Source: Dreissena polymorpha
Taxonomy: Eukaryota; Mollusca; Bivalvia; Myida; Dreissenidae
Direction of reading: 5' to 3'
Assembly: GCF_020536995.1 (NCBI RefSeq)
Contig: NC_068360.1
Coordinates: 16,864,778 to 16,928,777, forward strand
DNA length: 64,000 nucleotides
Both the position numbers and the translations under genes were made by a program. The notes beneath the pieces were generated by a model that saw only the letters and a list, made by a program, of their open reading frames with translations, searched no databases and was not told where the DNA came from. How positions within the stretch are numbered: the first letter of the stretch is position 1; each line of letters starts with the position of its first letter. Shown piece after piece: positions 1-12,908 of this stretch.

Positions 1-18
1 GACTGTTTACGGACAACT

Positions 19-500
19 ATGGAAAGCCAAAGGGGACCCCCGCTAAAATACATATACTTATATAGTAAATATCGGGATTGTCATTTTTCGCGGAAACTTT
101 CACTTTCCGCGAAAAACCAATGCCAGCATGGCCATAAAACACTACATACAAATCGAAATCTAAAAAGCGCGGAACTTTCATAGATTTTCCGTCGGAGCAA
201 TTATTTTTCAACCCTGTAGAAAAAAAAGCGGGCTCAATTAATCGCGCGGAACGTTATTTATCTACTCTGTACAAATAGTAGTGTTTAAAATCGCGCGGAG
301 ATTGTAGAATGCTATTTTAAGAAAGTCTATTAAAGAGAGAAAATCCAGTAAAATACCAGATCCAAAAGCGCGGAACACAAATATCGTCCGCGAAAATTAA
401 GCATTGAATTACTGTACAAATCTCGGGTTGTTAGGTGTTAGAATCCCTAGTTACCCGAAAATTGATTGGATCCGATACTTAGAAATAACCAATCAGATAC
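19..500 (+). repeat. Left arm of a 12.4-kb inverted pair
   Basis: Begins CTATGGAAAGCCAAAGGGGA. The reverse complement lies at 11970-12492. Both carry six or more CGCGGAA-type motifs and end in the same CCAATCA-like stretch. Possible TA target site at the tip. No transposase lies between the arms. Confidence 0.88.
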
Positions 501-748
501 TTTGTAACAAATGCAACACAATCAGTGCGTTCAGTACGTATAACGTTTCAAGATGGCGGAGCGAATTGCATGGTTATTGTTACAATTACGATGGATTCGC
601 AGATAATTCGGAAATAGATCAGATTGGGATCAATAACTGTATTGCATACGATCATTTACATGTATTACCAGGTTTGTATTTGTACTTTTTTAATATTGTG
701 TAAAACTATCCGATAATATGCATAATGTGACAATTGTTAATTAAATGA

Positions 749-1013
749 GCCGCGTTCTGAGAAAACTGGGCTTAATGCATGTGCGTAAAGTGTCATCGCA
801 GATTAGCCTGTGCAGTCCGCCACATGCTAATCAGGGATTACACTTTCCGCTTTAATGGTATTTTTAATTTCAAGGAAGTCCCCTCCTTACCGAAAATGAA
901 GTTTATGCGGAAAGTGTCGTCCCTGATTAGCCTGTGCGGACTGCACAGGCTTACGCTAATCTGGGATGACACTTTACGCACATGCACTAAGCCCAGTTTT
1001 CTCTGAATGCGAC
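749..1013. mobile_element. Small TIR element, family C
   Basis: Left end GCGTTCTGAGAAAACTGGGC and right end GCCCAGTTTTCTCTGAATGC are inverted repeats. The interior has two GATTAGCCTGTGC hairpins and a GCGGAAAGTG / CACTTTCCGC pair. No coding capacity. Confidence 0.85.
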
Positions 1014-1399
1014 TGAAATAATAACTTAATGTAATGTAATGTACTTGTGTCTTGTATCGTTCAGTTGAACGTCAATATATTAATACATTTATTTTTGTTT
1101 TCAACCTATTAATTAAATAAGTATTGTTTTTAATCCGTTTTTAGTTTCGTTTATGCTGACCTAGATTAAACATTTCGTCATAATTAATAAATAAAATTAT
1201 AATAAATTTATGTTTTAATATAATTTATATATAAATTTTGTAGGTGTGTGTTGCCAGTAATGGTGAAGATATGCCAAACAAATTGTGCCTCTCTATACAG
1301 ACAGATTTCAGGTCTCAATTTCGACTTCAAAGTCAACAGATCACTGTATCAGTTTTGTCAGCTATTGGTTTGTATTATTCTTATCACATGCAGCAAGAA

Positions 1400-2640
1400 T
1401 AACTGGATAACTTAACTTTTCAAAGCTATTACATGTAGATCTAATTTAAATTAATCATGTTTCTAATCATCCACTAAATGCGGCTAATTCTCCACTTGTT
1501 GGAAGTTTTTTTGTGATAAAAACTTGGAGGTAGATTTATTTACTCCAAACTTCCGTTAAGAAGCCCAACAGCTGTAGAGTGATGGAAAAATCTACTTCTT
1601 TAAAAGTAGTGTATAAGTAATAGACCCTTTTCACAATAAGCCCAATAAGCAGGTAGTCAAATGATTGCCAGAATTCCAGAATGAGGCTGAACGTGGTAGA
1701 GATTTCTAATAGTGCATCGCAATATCGCTCTGCTTTTGATCATTCACTAGATCTACTTAATGATTATTGCCCAACACGAAAAAGATTTGACTTCGTCAGA
1801 AATAGCCATTATTACTTAATATATTACTTCCATTTTAAGGGCCAATATATGAAATACATTTCTTGAATTAAAGTACTTGTTGTATTCTTGTTGTTTCTTT
1901 TTTTTTGCACAAACTCTGACACTCCAAGTATGGCCTTTCAATTCTTAGTGTGTGTAAATTGACAGTCTTAAACTTATTGGATTATCTGACACTCTTTGTT
2001 TTCGCATTATTTGGGCGATTAATCAATTATTTTATTTATTGATAGATCTTGCGTTTAAATTCCCCTGTATTCAGCACAAACCCATAACCTCTTTATGATC
2101 AGATACTGTGCAGACAAATCTAAATAACAACGTGATGTCATAAACCACATTTTGTAGATAATCTGGTCATCTGGTCATTTAACACAATTAATGACAACCT
2201 AGTCCATGTGACCATGGCGTCTCATGGTTGTAGCATTGCGTAGCCGTTTCTTGGAATAATTTAACGCCCAAATACTCAATTGTTGCTTTTACTGAACATA
2301 AAAGATATTGTCAACATTGAAAGTCATCTGTCCAAAAGATTGTCAGAAACTAAATACTGTATGCATATTAGCCAGTTTATCATAATTATAAAGTGCTTTA
2401 TACCTATATATTTTAAATTTCAAAATTTAATGCTAAACATTTGTGTCATTGCTTCTATTTGATAGGACTTTGTCTGATGCTTGATTCAACTCTAATACAC
2501 GTTCTATAATTCATGAAATGTACACATCCTACCTTTGAAAATTGTAGTCTTACAATACTTAGTATTGTATACTGCTAATTTATGACTTCGATTTGTGCAA
2601 TAATCGATGTTTAGTCTTCAGACCACATTTACTCTGATGC
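1400..2640. other. No gene seen
   Basis: AT-rich DNA in the putative intron of the weak candidate transcript. No repeat family was recognised by eye and no frame over 61 codons is present. Confidence 0.5.
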
Positions 2641-2654
2641 TTATGGGTAACTGG

Positions 2655-2945
2655 AAATTGTATGCCCCTGGAAGGGTGGCATATAGCAGTTGAACTGTCC
2701 GTCAGTCAGTCAGGATGTCAGTCTGTCCGAAAAAAAAAACAACGTTGGCCATTTCTTTTGCAACATTGAAGATAGCAACTTGATATTTGGCATGCATGTG
2801 TATCTCATGAAGCTGCACATTTTGAGTGGTGGAAGTTCAAGGTCAAGGTCGTCCTTCAAGGTCAAAGGTTAAAAAAAATATATGTATAATTAAAAGCGGC
2901 GCAGTAGTGGGCATTGTGTTTCTGATGAACACATCTATTGTTATA
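2655..2945 (+). repeat. AGGTCA repeat element, single unit
   Basis: From TATGCCCCTGGAAGGGTGGC, through a GTCAGTC run and AAGGTCAAGGTC, to GTGGGCATTGTGTTTCTG. Same family as 8341-8850. Confidence 0.8.
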
Positions 2946-3338
2946 TATAAAGATTAAATATAATTCATTAATATACACTAATAGTACATAACTTATGTCC
3001 TTGAATCATTATTTAGGTGTTATAATTTTTATATTTGAATTACTTATCAATTTTTTTACTTAACACAGCATGACATGTGATGGTTGTCTGTATTCATATG
3101 TTTGACTTAATTGTAACCAGTGTCAAGTGCGCATTATAATCTTGATATTCAACGCAATTTGCATAGCAAAAGAAAATGCAGTTCCAGGTTCAGCCTTGTT
3201 CTGCAATTCAACGCGTCAGGTGATATGATTGATATCTAAAAATAGTATCGGTGTTCATATTGTGAAACTGGTCTATTATTCGATACTGATTAATTTGATG
3301 AATCAAGTTAATTTTTGTTAAATATATGTTAAATATTT

Positions 3339-3909
3339 ATGCCCCCTTCCGAAGAAGAGCAGGTTTATTGTTTTGCACATGTCGGTCCGAATGTCCATAT
3401 GTCTGTCCACCAGATGGTTTCCGGATGATAACCCAAGAACGATTTTGCCTAGGATCATGAAACTTCATAGGTACATTGATCATGACTCGAAGATGACCCC
3501 TATTGATTTTCAGGTCACTAGGTCAAGGTCACAGTGACCCTAAATAGTAAAATGGTTTCCCGATGATAACTCAAGAACGCTTATGCCTAGGATCATGAAA
3601 CTTCATAGGTACATTGATCATGACTCGCAGATGACCCCTATTGATTTTGAGGTCACTAAATCGAAGGTCAAGGTCACGGTGACCCAAAATAGTAAAATGG
3701 TTTCCGGATGATAACTCAAGAACTTATGCCTAGGATCATGAAACTTCATAGGTACATAGATAATGACTCGCAGATGACCCCTATTGACTTTCAGGTCACT
3801 AGGTCAAAGGTCAAGGTCACAGTGCCAAAAAAACGTATTCACACAATGGCTGCCACAACAATTGACAATCCATATGGGGGGCATGCATGTTTTACAAACA
3901 GCCCTTGTT
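3339..3909 (+). repeat. Tandem-repeat element with three units, same family
   Basis: Same ends as 17808-18994 (TATGCCCCCTTCCGAAG and CATATGGGGGGCATGCATG) with three units from about 3416, 3553 and 3700. The first two close with GGTCACAGTGACC or GGTCACGGTGACC. Confidence 0.92.
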
Positions 3910-4249
3910 TGAAATTTATTTATGACATTAAAGTAATGTATAGGGAATTTAGTTACCTACACATTCTTTGAAAAGAAATTTGAATTGTAAATGTATACTT
4001 CATTTATTTTGTAGGAATTCTGTACAACTGTGGAACCATGTATGGTACGTGACCGCACAATGTTGGTTGGCAAAAGGATATTGGAATAAGCAAAGGTAAA
4101 TTGTATGTGAAGGAGTCTTGACAATTGCAAATATAGTTAGTTTTTTTGTAAGGCTCGCAGAAGTGACCCTAGCCTTCATATATAAATAAAAAGCTGAAAG
4201 AGTATTTATGAAAAATCGTGTAATCAAGTTTGCAATATGTTACATTTTA

Positions 4250-4960
4250 TTTATAAGCTCATCTTTTTTTTTTTGAAAAAAAAAAGAGATATTGTCATCA
4301 TCTTGGCGTCTGCGTCTGCGTCGGTGTCGGCGTCCGATTAAGTTTTGTGTTTAGGTCCACTTTTCTCATAAAGTATCAAGTATAAAACTTATTTACTTAC
4401 TACCATGAGGGGACTGGGCAGGCAAAGTTAGATAACTCTGGCGTGCATTTTGACAGAATTATGTGCCCTTCTTATACTTAGAAAATTGAAAATTTGGTTA
4501 AGTTTTGTGTTTAGGTCCACTTTATTCCTACAGTATCAAAGCTATTGCTGTCATACTTGCAACACTTACTATCATAAAGGGACTGTGCAGACAAAGTTAT
4601 GTAACTCTGACTGGCATTTTGAAAGTATTATGTGCCCTTTTTATTCTTAGAAAATTGAAAATTTTGTTAAGTTTTGTGTTTTGGTCCACTTTACTCCTAA
4701 AGTATCATAGATATTGCTTTCATACTGGGAACACTCGCAAATTATCATAAGGGGACAGTACAGGACAAGTTGAATAACTCTGGTTGTCATTTTGACAGAA
4801 TTATGGTCCTTTTCTTACTTAGTAACTTTGAATATATGGTTAAATTTTGTGTTTTGATCTACTTTACTTCTCAAGTATCAAGGCTATTGCTTTCAAACTT
4901 CAAATACTGTCATGCTATCATAAGTTACTGTAGCTGGCAAGTTGAATTTTACCTTGACCT
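4250..4960 (+). repeat. Tandem-repeat element with about four units of 160-175 bp
   Basis: Units start AAGTTTTGTGTTTAGGTCCA at 4340, 4499, 4669 and about 4840. The same unit lies inverted at 60880-62130. Short frames across it are artefacts. Confidence 0.88.
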
Positions 4961-5439
4961 TTGAATGACCATGACTCTCAAGGTGAAATTATTAAATTTT
5001 GCTAAAATTTCCATAACTTCTTTACAAGCGTTACAAAGCAACTCTTATCTGACATACCACAATAGACTCCACCCAAACCATCCCCCACGCCCCCCCCCAA
5101 AAAAAGAAAAAAGTACGTTTTTTTTCATTTTGAAAGATCATCTAATAAATGACCACACCCTCACACTATACCCCCTGCCCATTTTTTTTAAACATGGCTA
5201 AAAAACACAAATATTTATTTTTATCATTTTTTCATTTTTGGAAGATAGTGTAATAAATGACCACACCACCACACTATACACCCTTCTCCACCCCACCTCT
5301 CCCTCCTTTGTGATTGAAGTATTGAGATAGGTCCCTTCAACTTTAAAAAAAAATAGATGAGAGGTCTGAACCTGCAGGGCGTGCTCTTGTTAACAATCAA
5401 ATGAGACATAACTTAGAAGCTTCACTTCATTTACTTTGT

Positions 5440-5512
5440 CAGGCTGGCGTAGTGGATATGGTGTTCACCTAGTGATGGGAACATTTTGGGTTCAACCCTG
5501 TTTATTAGCGGT
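5440..5512 (+). mobile_element. tRNA-derived SINE-like head
   Basis: A-box-like GGCTGGCGTAGTGGATATGG and B box GGGTTCAACCC about 45 bp apart. No clear tail is seen. Confidence 0.5.
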
Positions 5513-6818
5513 CTCTTTATCTTCATATATACAAAGTACTGATTACTCCCAGAAAACGGACTCTAGAATGTCTTAATAAGCATAAAGCTTTCAATGCAAT
5601 CAAGCATAATTAATATGGCTAAACTCTAGCATGAATTTTACTTTTGTATTTCAGGGACTCAACATTACACAGTCATTTCAACATGTAGAGTCTTGTCAGC
5701 AATGATGGAGCAGTACCTGGTACTTCAGATTTCCAGAATCTCGTCATGAGCTGAAGATCATTGCCTATGAATTTCATGAATGATGTAGAATGATTGGACT
5801 GTTGATGGAACCCACAGTGCATGTCCTGCTTCAACATCTGAGCATAGGTCCTTGTTTATCAGCAGTTTAGTTCTTCAAGCAGTCTGTGACAGTAACTTGA
5901 AATGTTTGGACATATGACCTGGATGGCCAAGTTCTGTGCATGCAGCCCATTTAAATAGGAACGGCCCAGTGGCGCATTAAATGGACATTTTTCGAATGTT
6001 CTCGAGGATTCAGCTTACCGCCTGACAAAAAATCTTGCTTTTTGTTCAGTATCGAGGCCATGGACATTTGTATCATTTGCAAAAGATACTGCGATATATG
6101 TGCCTTTGTTCATGCTTTATAGTTGATTAACAATTGGAAGCCATAACCTGTTTTATAGGATGGTGTTAGTGGGACAATGAATTTTGTAAAGATTTAAAGA
6201 CTGGAAAAGATAATTAAAAGTCAAAAGAGTTCTGCTATTGTTAAGCATGCTTTATTGATTTGTAATGTTAGAAAGATAGCATTATTAACAGAATAAAATG
6301 TCCATAATTTGAATATTCTACTGTTTTCAGCAACATTTAATTTAATATAGTACAAAATGCTGCATCATGTTATATCATGATCTGTTTTGTGAACAATGAC
6401 CTTTCAATGTATATTTAATAATTTGTCAATGGGTGTTACACGCATAAGCCCTACAATTAGCCCAAAAAGGAATTGCTTAGGAGTTTTGCCACCTTCTAGA
6501 GAAAAATACTTCTCAGAAACAATTGCATTTTGGAAAGTCTATGGCTAGTAAAATTTGGATTCCTTTTGGATACCCAAGGTTACCAATTTATGTTTAATAA
6601 ATTTGCAATAAAAAGCTTTGACAGAACATAATGTCACAGAGTCGAACACGTGTATGGAATAAAGTGGAAGTTGATTAAATGAGTAATACACATTATATGC
6701 TTCTTTGATTAAAAGTTTGTGTTTTCACTAAAACTGCAAACATAGTAAGCTTTAAAGTATTGCAACTAAATAAAAGATTCAGATTTAAATTGTATTATTT
6801 GAATGCACTGTCTAATAC

Positions 6819-6956
6819 ATATGAGCCTCGCTCTGTGAAAAAGGGGTTTAATGCATGTGCACTCCAGATTAGCCTGGGCAGACCGCACAGGCTAATCAGG
6901 GAGGATACTAAATGCACATGCATTAAACCCCTATTTCACAGAGCAAGGCTCATATA
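6819..6956. mobile_element. 138-bp TIR element, family D
   Basis: Arms from ATATGAGCCTCGCTCTGTGA pair across a central GATTAGCCTG...CAGGCTAATC hairpin. An end fragment of the same family is at 63926-63965. Confidence 0.85.
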
Positions 6957-6996
6957 TGTTCAATAAACCAAAGATAATCAAAACAAAATGAGACAT

Positions 6997-7226
6997 TTAA
7001 CCCTGTACCACTCAAAAACGCACTAAGACACATTCGAGAATAAATTTAATTTAAGACCTTTCTTACTATATTAAAGTTTTAAAGGCTTTGTTTCCAACCC
7101 ATGGATACTGATGAGCAGCAAACAGCATAAAACCTGAACAGATTGTGAGTTACTTGCAGGCTGTTCTGGTTTTATGATGTTTGCATGTAGAAAATTTAAA
7201 ATTTCCTCAGAGCAGGAAAAGGTTAA
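6997..7226 (+). mobile_element. Small dispersed element, family E, copy 1
   Basis: Runs from TTAACCCTGTACCACTC to CAGGAAAAGGTTAA, with inner AACAGCATAAAACCTGAAC and CAGGCTGTTCTGGTTTTATG forming an inverted pair. Copies at 42453-42693 and 62194-62403. Confidence 0.85.
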
Positions 7227-7750
7227 TAATAACACAACAGCAATTATACTTAAGTTATTTTAAGACTTCATACTAATGCAAGTAACTTGCAACTGTCTAA
7301 CCAAAATCGGAGATGGTGGAGGGCAAAATTAATGGCTGTGCACCTTGAATTATCTATTCATACTCAAACAATATAATGTTGATCTACAGTATCTTGTACA
7401 GCATGCATCTAATACTACAGCCAAATTTGCTTACAAATAATATTACAAGAAACACAAGTCATTAAAGACTTAACTTTATTGCATCAACCATTTAGCAGGA
7501 ATAAAATATAAAGAGAAAAATTATGGCAATTTTTTCATCTGAACATGCAAGTCTTCATATACAATCCCATTGCATATAAAAACGACAGTTTACTATTTTT
7601 CCGTTCTATATGTCAGCATAAAGACAAGATGGTATTCACTTTGCAATAAAACACAAGCAATCATATTAAAATTGCTTTTAATTATATGAACTGTACCTTC
7701 ACTAACATTCAAGAATTTTAATATAAATACATGATGAAAGATGAGCTTTT

Positions 7751-8340
7751 TTAACCAGGTTTTCCGAAGGAAAAAACTGGTTATTAGATTGGCGAAAAGC
7801 GGGCGGGCTGGCTGGCTGGCTGGCTGGCGGGCTGGCTGGCGGGCTGGCGGAACAAGCTTGTCCGATCCATAACTATGTCGTTCATTGTCAGATTTTAAAA
7901 TCATTTGGCACATTTGTTCACCATCATTGGACGGTGTGTCGCGCGAAATAATTACGTCGATATCTCCAAGGTCAAGGTCACACTTTGAGTTCAAAGGTCA
8001 AAAATGGCCATAAATGAGCTTGTCCGATCCATAACTATGTCGTTCATTGTCAGATTTTAAAATCATTTGGCACATTTGTTCACCATCATGGGACGGTGTG
8101 TCGCACGAAATAATTACGTCAATATCTCCAAGGTCAAGGTCACACTTTGAGTTCAAAAGTCAAAAATGGCCATAAATGAGCTTGTCCGAGCCATAACTAC
8201 GTCGTTCATTGTCAGATTTTAAAATCATTTGGCACATTTGTTCACCATCATCGGACGGTGTGTCGCGCGAAATAATTACGTCGATATCTCCAAGGTCAAG
8301 GTCACACTTTGAGTTCAAAGGTCAAAAATGGCCATAAATG
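7751..8340 (+). repeat. Tandem-repeat element with three 162-bp units
   Basis: Starts with AACCAGGTTTTCCGAAGG and a GGCT-rich run (7798-7850); units begin at 7856, 8018 and 8180 and end in AAGGTCAAGGTCACAC. A minus-strand frame here (7593-7994) is an artefact of the repeat. Confidence 0.9.
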
Positions 8341-8850
8341 TCCCTTGAGATATAACCTTCATATTTGGTATGCATGTGTATATGGACAAGGCCTTTCCAT
8401 ACGCACAACAATTTTGACCCCTGTGACCTTGACCTTGAAGTAGGGGTCTGCGTTTAGGTTTCAAAATCTGCGTTTAGGTTTCGAAAAATGCTCATAACTT
8501 CTATGTCCCTTGAGATATAACCTTAATATTTGGTATGCATGTGTATATGGACAACGCCTTTCGATACGCACACAAATTTTGACCGTCCGTCCGTCCGTGT
8601 GTCCGTCCGAAAACTTTAACGTTGCTCATAACTTTTGCAATATTGAAGATAGCAACTTGATATTTGCCATGCATGTGTATCTTATGAAGCTGCACATTTT
8701 TAGTGGTGAAAGGTCAAGGTCATCCTTCATGGTCAAAGGTCAAAAAAATAAATTCATGTGCATCTCATGGAGCTGCACATTTTGAGTGGTGAAAGGTCAA
8801 GGTCATCCTTCAAGGTCAAAGGTCTTTTTTTTTTTTTTTTTTTTTTTCAC
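8341..8850 (+). repeat. Degenerate GTCC/AGGTCA repeat element
   Basis: Contains two TCCCTTGAGATATAACCTT units, a GTCC run (8582-8610), two GCACATTTT units with AAGGTCAAGGTCATCC, and a T run at 8825-8848. A related element is at 2655-2940. Confidence 0.8.
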
Positions 8851-8909
8851 CATCAAATTACCAGTCTGCCAAAGGCTACAACAAACCTCTACTTACAAAG
8901 TTCTCATTT

Positions 8910-9390
8910 TTAACCAGGTTTTCCGAAGGAAAAAACTGGTTATTTGATTGGCGAATGCGGGCGGGCTGGCGGGCGGAACAAGCTTGTCCGGGCCATAACT
9001 ATGTCGTGCATTGTCAGATTTTAACATCATTTGGCACATTTGTTCAACATTATTTGACGGTGTGTCGCGCAAAATAATTACGTCGATATCTCCAAGGTCA
9101 AGGTCACACTTTGAGTTCAAAGGTCAAAAATGGCCATAAATGAGCTTGTCCTGGCCATAACTATGTCATTCATTGTGAGATTTTAAAATCATTTGGCACA
9201 TTTGTTCACCATCATGGGACGGTGTGTCGCACGAAAGAATCACGTCAATATCTCCAATGTCAAGGTCGCCACGACTAAAAATATAATTTTTTTTAAACAA
9301 ACTTACAAAGGGGTTAATTTTGTTTGTTCATTTCAAAAGTTCAGTTTGAGTTTTCTCCCTTTATCAGATTTTTTTTTCACAATGAAAACC
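8910..9390 (+). repeat. Second copy of the 162-bp unit element
   Basis: Starts AACCAGGTTTTCCGAAGG like 7751 and holds about two units (from 8994 and 9150). It may close with AAAACCTGGTTTTG at 9381-9394, the inverse of its start. Confidence 0.8.
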
Positions 9391-9439
9391 TGGTTTTGTG
9401 ACAATTTTGTCCCTTGTCTTGTCTTAAAATAACTTGATA

Positions 9440-10980
9440 CTTTGCAATGACCAAACAATACAACTCAACATACAAATTATCCAACAAAATATATTTTAAT
9501 GACACAATATTTTTATTCAACAATAGGAATAGCTTAAGGTTGTAACATATTACACTAAAGTCACAGTGTCAATCTAAGCAAAGAGTAGAATCATAAAGAG
9601 ATGTCCACAACGGATGATGTGCAAGCTGGCTCTGACTCAGATTTCCACATCAGTTGATGTGCAAGCTGGTTATTACAAGGATGTGAACAACCGATGACGT
9701 GCAAGCTCTAAGACAGATATCCACAACAGAGATTGTCCTTGCTGGCTCTGACTAATGTCCACAAGTATATAACATGCAAGCTATCTCTGACTGATGTCCT
9801 AAACATATGACGTGCAAGCTGGCTCTAACACAGATGTCCACAACAGATTACGTGCAAGCTAGCACTTACACGGATGTCCACAACAGAGGATGTGTAAGCT
9901 GGCTCTAACACTGATGTCCAAAAGAGATGACGTGCAAGCTGGCTCTTACACGGATGTTCACAACAGATGACATGCAAGCTAGCACTAACACTGATGTCCA
10001 CAATAGAGGACGTGCAAGCTGGCTCTAACACGGATGTCCACAACAGATGACATGCAAGCTGGCTCTTACTCGGTTGTCCACAACAGAGGTCAGATGGGCA
10101 AGCTGGCTCTGCCTCAGATATGTACACAGAAGATGATGTTCAAGTTGGGAACACTGCTACAGCTATAAAATACAAAAACCATGTTTCATACTATCATATT
10201 ATTTTACTACATGTATTTCTTCCACAATACAGAACATTATACTCATTATTAGCATTCTGCTATTGCTATCTGAAGGTTTACCAGATGCTATGTGTGAAGA
10301 TAGTTCATACCAGAAATTAGCCGAAAAACACTTTTTAGACATAATGTGCATTCTGCTTTAAGATATATAGCTCAGAATTCACTGGTTAAATCAAATTTTT
10401 TGGACTGAATTGGCGTGGCATGCAGACAAAATGTCGAGTTTTGAAACTGTGTCGTATCTGGTGTTAATCTTGAGTTATTTAATTTGGTCAGTATATCAGA
10501 TGTGTACACCTGTTATATGTTAACTGTAAGAGTTTAGAATGTCTTGACAGTCATTGTGTTTGTAATACATTGTGTTATCTTTCAGATTTATGTGACAGTT
10601 AAATATAATAATCAATAATCTTGTTCTGCATGCCGGTCAAATTGTTCCGTGGTAAACACCTACCCATTGTGGTCAACTCGTACCTGTTTTTTAGTCAATT
10701 TGTACCTACCCAAACTAAACCCGTACCCGATATACAGAAATAGGTGTAGGATGGTTAGCTTATAAGTCAAACTCATAGAGACAATTTTTATTTTCCTCTT
10801 GATGTTTCCACTTAAATTATCTAAGCATTGCTCACGCAAGTTGTCTGTTGCAGATATGTATAAGCAGCGAAAGTGTTGATGAAAATTGACACTTGTGGTT
10901 GATGTCTTTCAAGAATTTTACAATTGTGACAAAATAAAACAAATTAAACAAGTTGAATAGTTTGAATGAGGTACGAGTTG
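9440..10980. other. No gene seen apart from the minisatellite
   Basis: Outside the 40-bp array, 9440-9600 and 10130-10980 are AT-rich without supported features. A TACCTACCC stretch near 10660-10740 and a GTACGAGTTGAC stretch at 10972-10983, repeated near 11537, hint at an old insertion around the array at 10985-11530. Confidence 0.4.
9600..10125 (+). repeat. 40-bp minisatellite
   Basis: About 13 diverged units built on CACAACAGATGACGTGCAAG and CTGGCTCTAACACGGATGTC. The minus-strand frame across it (9825-10127) repeats every 40 residues and is judged an artefact. Confidence 0.9.
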
Positions 10981-10984
10981 ACAA

Positions 10985-11530
10985 CAAGAGCACCGCATAA
11001 CGGGTGCCACGCTCTGCTACAGGTGCTTGTCAGATTATTTTTTTTTAGAGGTCACAATGACCTTGACCTAGTGACCCCAAAATGGGTGTGGCGTGTAGAA
11101 CTCATCAAGGTGGATCTACATATGAAGTTTCAAAGTTGTAGGTGGAAGCACTTTGATTTTAGAGCCTATGTTAAAGTTTTATATTAGAGGTCACAGTGAC
11201 TTTGACCTAGTGACCCAAAAATGGGTGTGGCGTGTAGAACTCATCAAGGTGCATCTACATATGAAATTTCAAAGTTGTAGGTGGAAGCACTTTGATTTTA
11301 GAGCCTATGTTAAAGTTTTATATTAGAGGTCACAGTGACTTTGACCTAGTGACCCAAAAATGGGTGTGGCGTGTAGAACTCATCAAGGTGCATCTACATA
11401 TGAAATTTCAAAGTTGTAGGTGGAGCACTTTGATTTTAGAGCCAATGCTAAGGTTTTAGCACGACGCCTACGGCGGACGACGAGCTGGCTATGACAATAC
11501 CTCGGGTTTTCTCCGAAAACGCCGAGCTAA
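10985..11530 (+). repeat. Tandem-repeat element with three 139-bp units
   Basis: A head (CAAGAGCACCGCATAACGGG) is followed by units from 11045, 11184 and 11323, each starting AGAGGTCACAGTGAC, and a CG-rich tail (11458-11530, CGACGCCTACGGCGGACGAC). Confidence 0.9.
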
Positions 11531-11969
11531 AAATGGGTACGAGTTGACCAAGGTACGAGTTGCCTTTGGGATGAATTGCCTGTAAAGCCTTGTTCTTGTT
11601 CTTTTTAATTGAAGATGTATACGGTGCTGGACTAGAGCATACGACTGCCATAACAATAACTTGGCTCTCTACTAACTGAGCTTAAGGGAAGATGTTTCTT
11701 ACACACAAACACTATATTTCATTATTTGACGACATATGATTATGACGTGTTTTTGCGGGTTTTAACAGAGACGTTTGCATATAGACAAACCGTGAAAACA
11801 ACACTCGATACTCTTGAGCTGTTTTAATTGCATTAAAATTCATAATTCATGTATGTTAAATACTAACCTCATCGCTAATGTCATCAAAATTGATCACTCT
11901 TTCGCCCTTAAAAGGTTTTGTGTTAATGTGAAACAACCGTCATCATGATGACTGCATGAATGCTGGATA

Positions 11970-12492
11970 AGACGCGAGTTTTGATTGGTTCTTTCTAGGT
12001 GTCGGAACCAATCAAATTTTATCGCGTAACCACATAGCAACCCGAATTTCGTGCAGTAATTCAATGCTATTGAAAATCGCGCGGAGTAATGAATCTTCCG
12101 CGCGATTTTACATTAGCAACCCGCAATTTACATAGCAACCCGAGATTTGTACAGTAATTCAATGCTTAATTTTCGCGGAAGATATTTGTGTTCCGCGCTT
12201 TGTGGATTAGGTCCGCGCGATTTTATACACTACTATTTGTACAGAGTAGATAATATTAAGGTTCCGCGCGATTATTTGAGCCCGCATTCTCTACAGGGTT
12301 GAAAGATAATTGTTCCGACGGAAAATATATGAAAGTTCCGCGCTTTTTAGATTTCGATTTGTATGCAGTATTTTATGGCTATGCTGGCCTTGGTTTTTCG
12401 CGGAAAGTGAAAGTTCCGCGGAAAATGAAAATCCCGATATTTACTATATAAGTATATGTATTTTAGCGGGGGTCCCCTTTGGCTTTCCATAG
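11970..12492 (-). repeat. Right arm of a 12.4-kb inverted pair
   Basis: Ends GGCTTTCCATAG, the inverse of the left tip. It has a partial internal duplication (12046-12110 and 12130-12170) of the CAGTAATTCAATGCT stretch. Confidence 0.88.
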
Positions 12493-12908
12493 GAAACACA
12501 TACTAGCAATGTTGTCCTGAAATAGTTTCATGAGTGTAGCGTAAACAAATTGTTTTTTCGTGCGGACGTTTGCTTATTTCATTTCACAATATTTTTAACT
12601 ACGCGTGTTCAAACTGGTACGATGACATGTACGGATAAGCATTATTTGGTTGTTTTGTTTGCAAGAATGTCGCAAACTTAATCTGTCTAAACCATGTGAA
12701 TACTTTCTTACGCGATGGCCCAGTTGTGATCTGTAATGTTAAAGCGTATTTGTAGGCCTGACCTGGTTACTTATCACTCCGTCTAGACGTGATATTCAAT
12801 TCCTAGGACCAACACAATTTATGTGTGTTTTCGCGTCTACAGGCTTTACAAGTGACCGTCCATCCGTGTCGTTTAAGACTCATTTGATAAACTTTGGAAA
12901 TAAACTGC

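Larger units (their letters stand above)
553..6300 (+). other. Weak candidate: small spliced transcript with three exons
   Basis: A start in good context (CAAGATGGCGG) lies at 553. A 124-nt stretch at 1244-1367 sits between a TTTTGTAG acceptor and a GTTTGT donor and is open in two frames. A further acceptor (GTATTTCAG) precedes 5655, with a possible poly(A) signal AATAAA at 6291. Using the weak donor after 572, ATG 553 runs through 1244-1367 to a stop at 5703-5705, a 64-residue product containing CASLYRQISGLNFDF. Using the better donor after 671 (CAG|GTTTGT), a different frame is open (SNGEDMPNKLCLS in exon 2, then MMEQYLVLQISRISS). Neither product is recognised. It may be a non-coding RNA, or the end of a gene starting left of the window. 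Confidence 0.25.

Noticed and set aside
7593-7994. 133-codon minus-strand frame
   Set aside because: It crosses a 162-bp tandem unit and a GGCT run; the residue repeats reflect simple DNA repeats.
9825-10127. 100-codon minus-strand Cys-rich repeat protein
   Set aside because: The 40-bp period is not a multiple of three and the frame stays open only because of the minisatellite.
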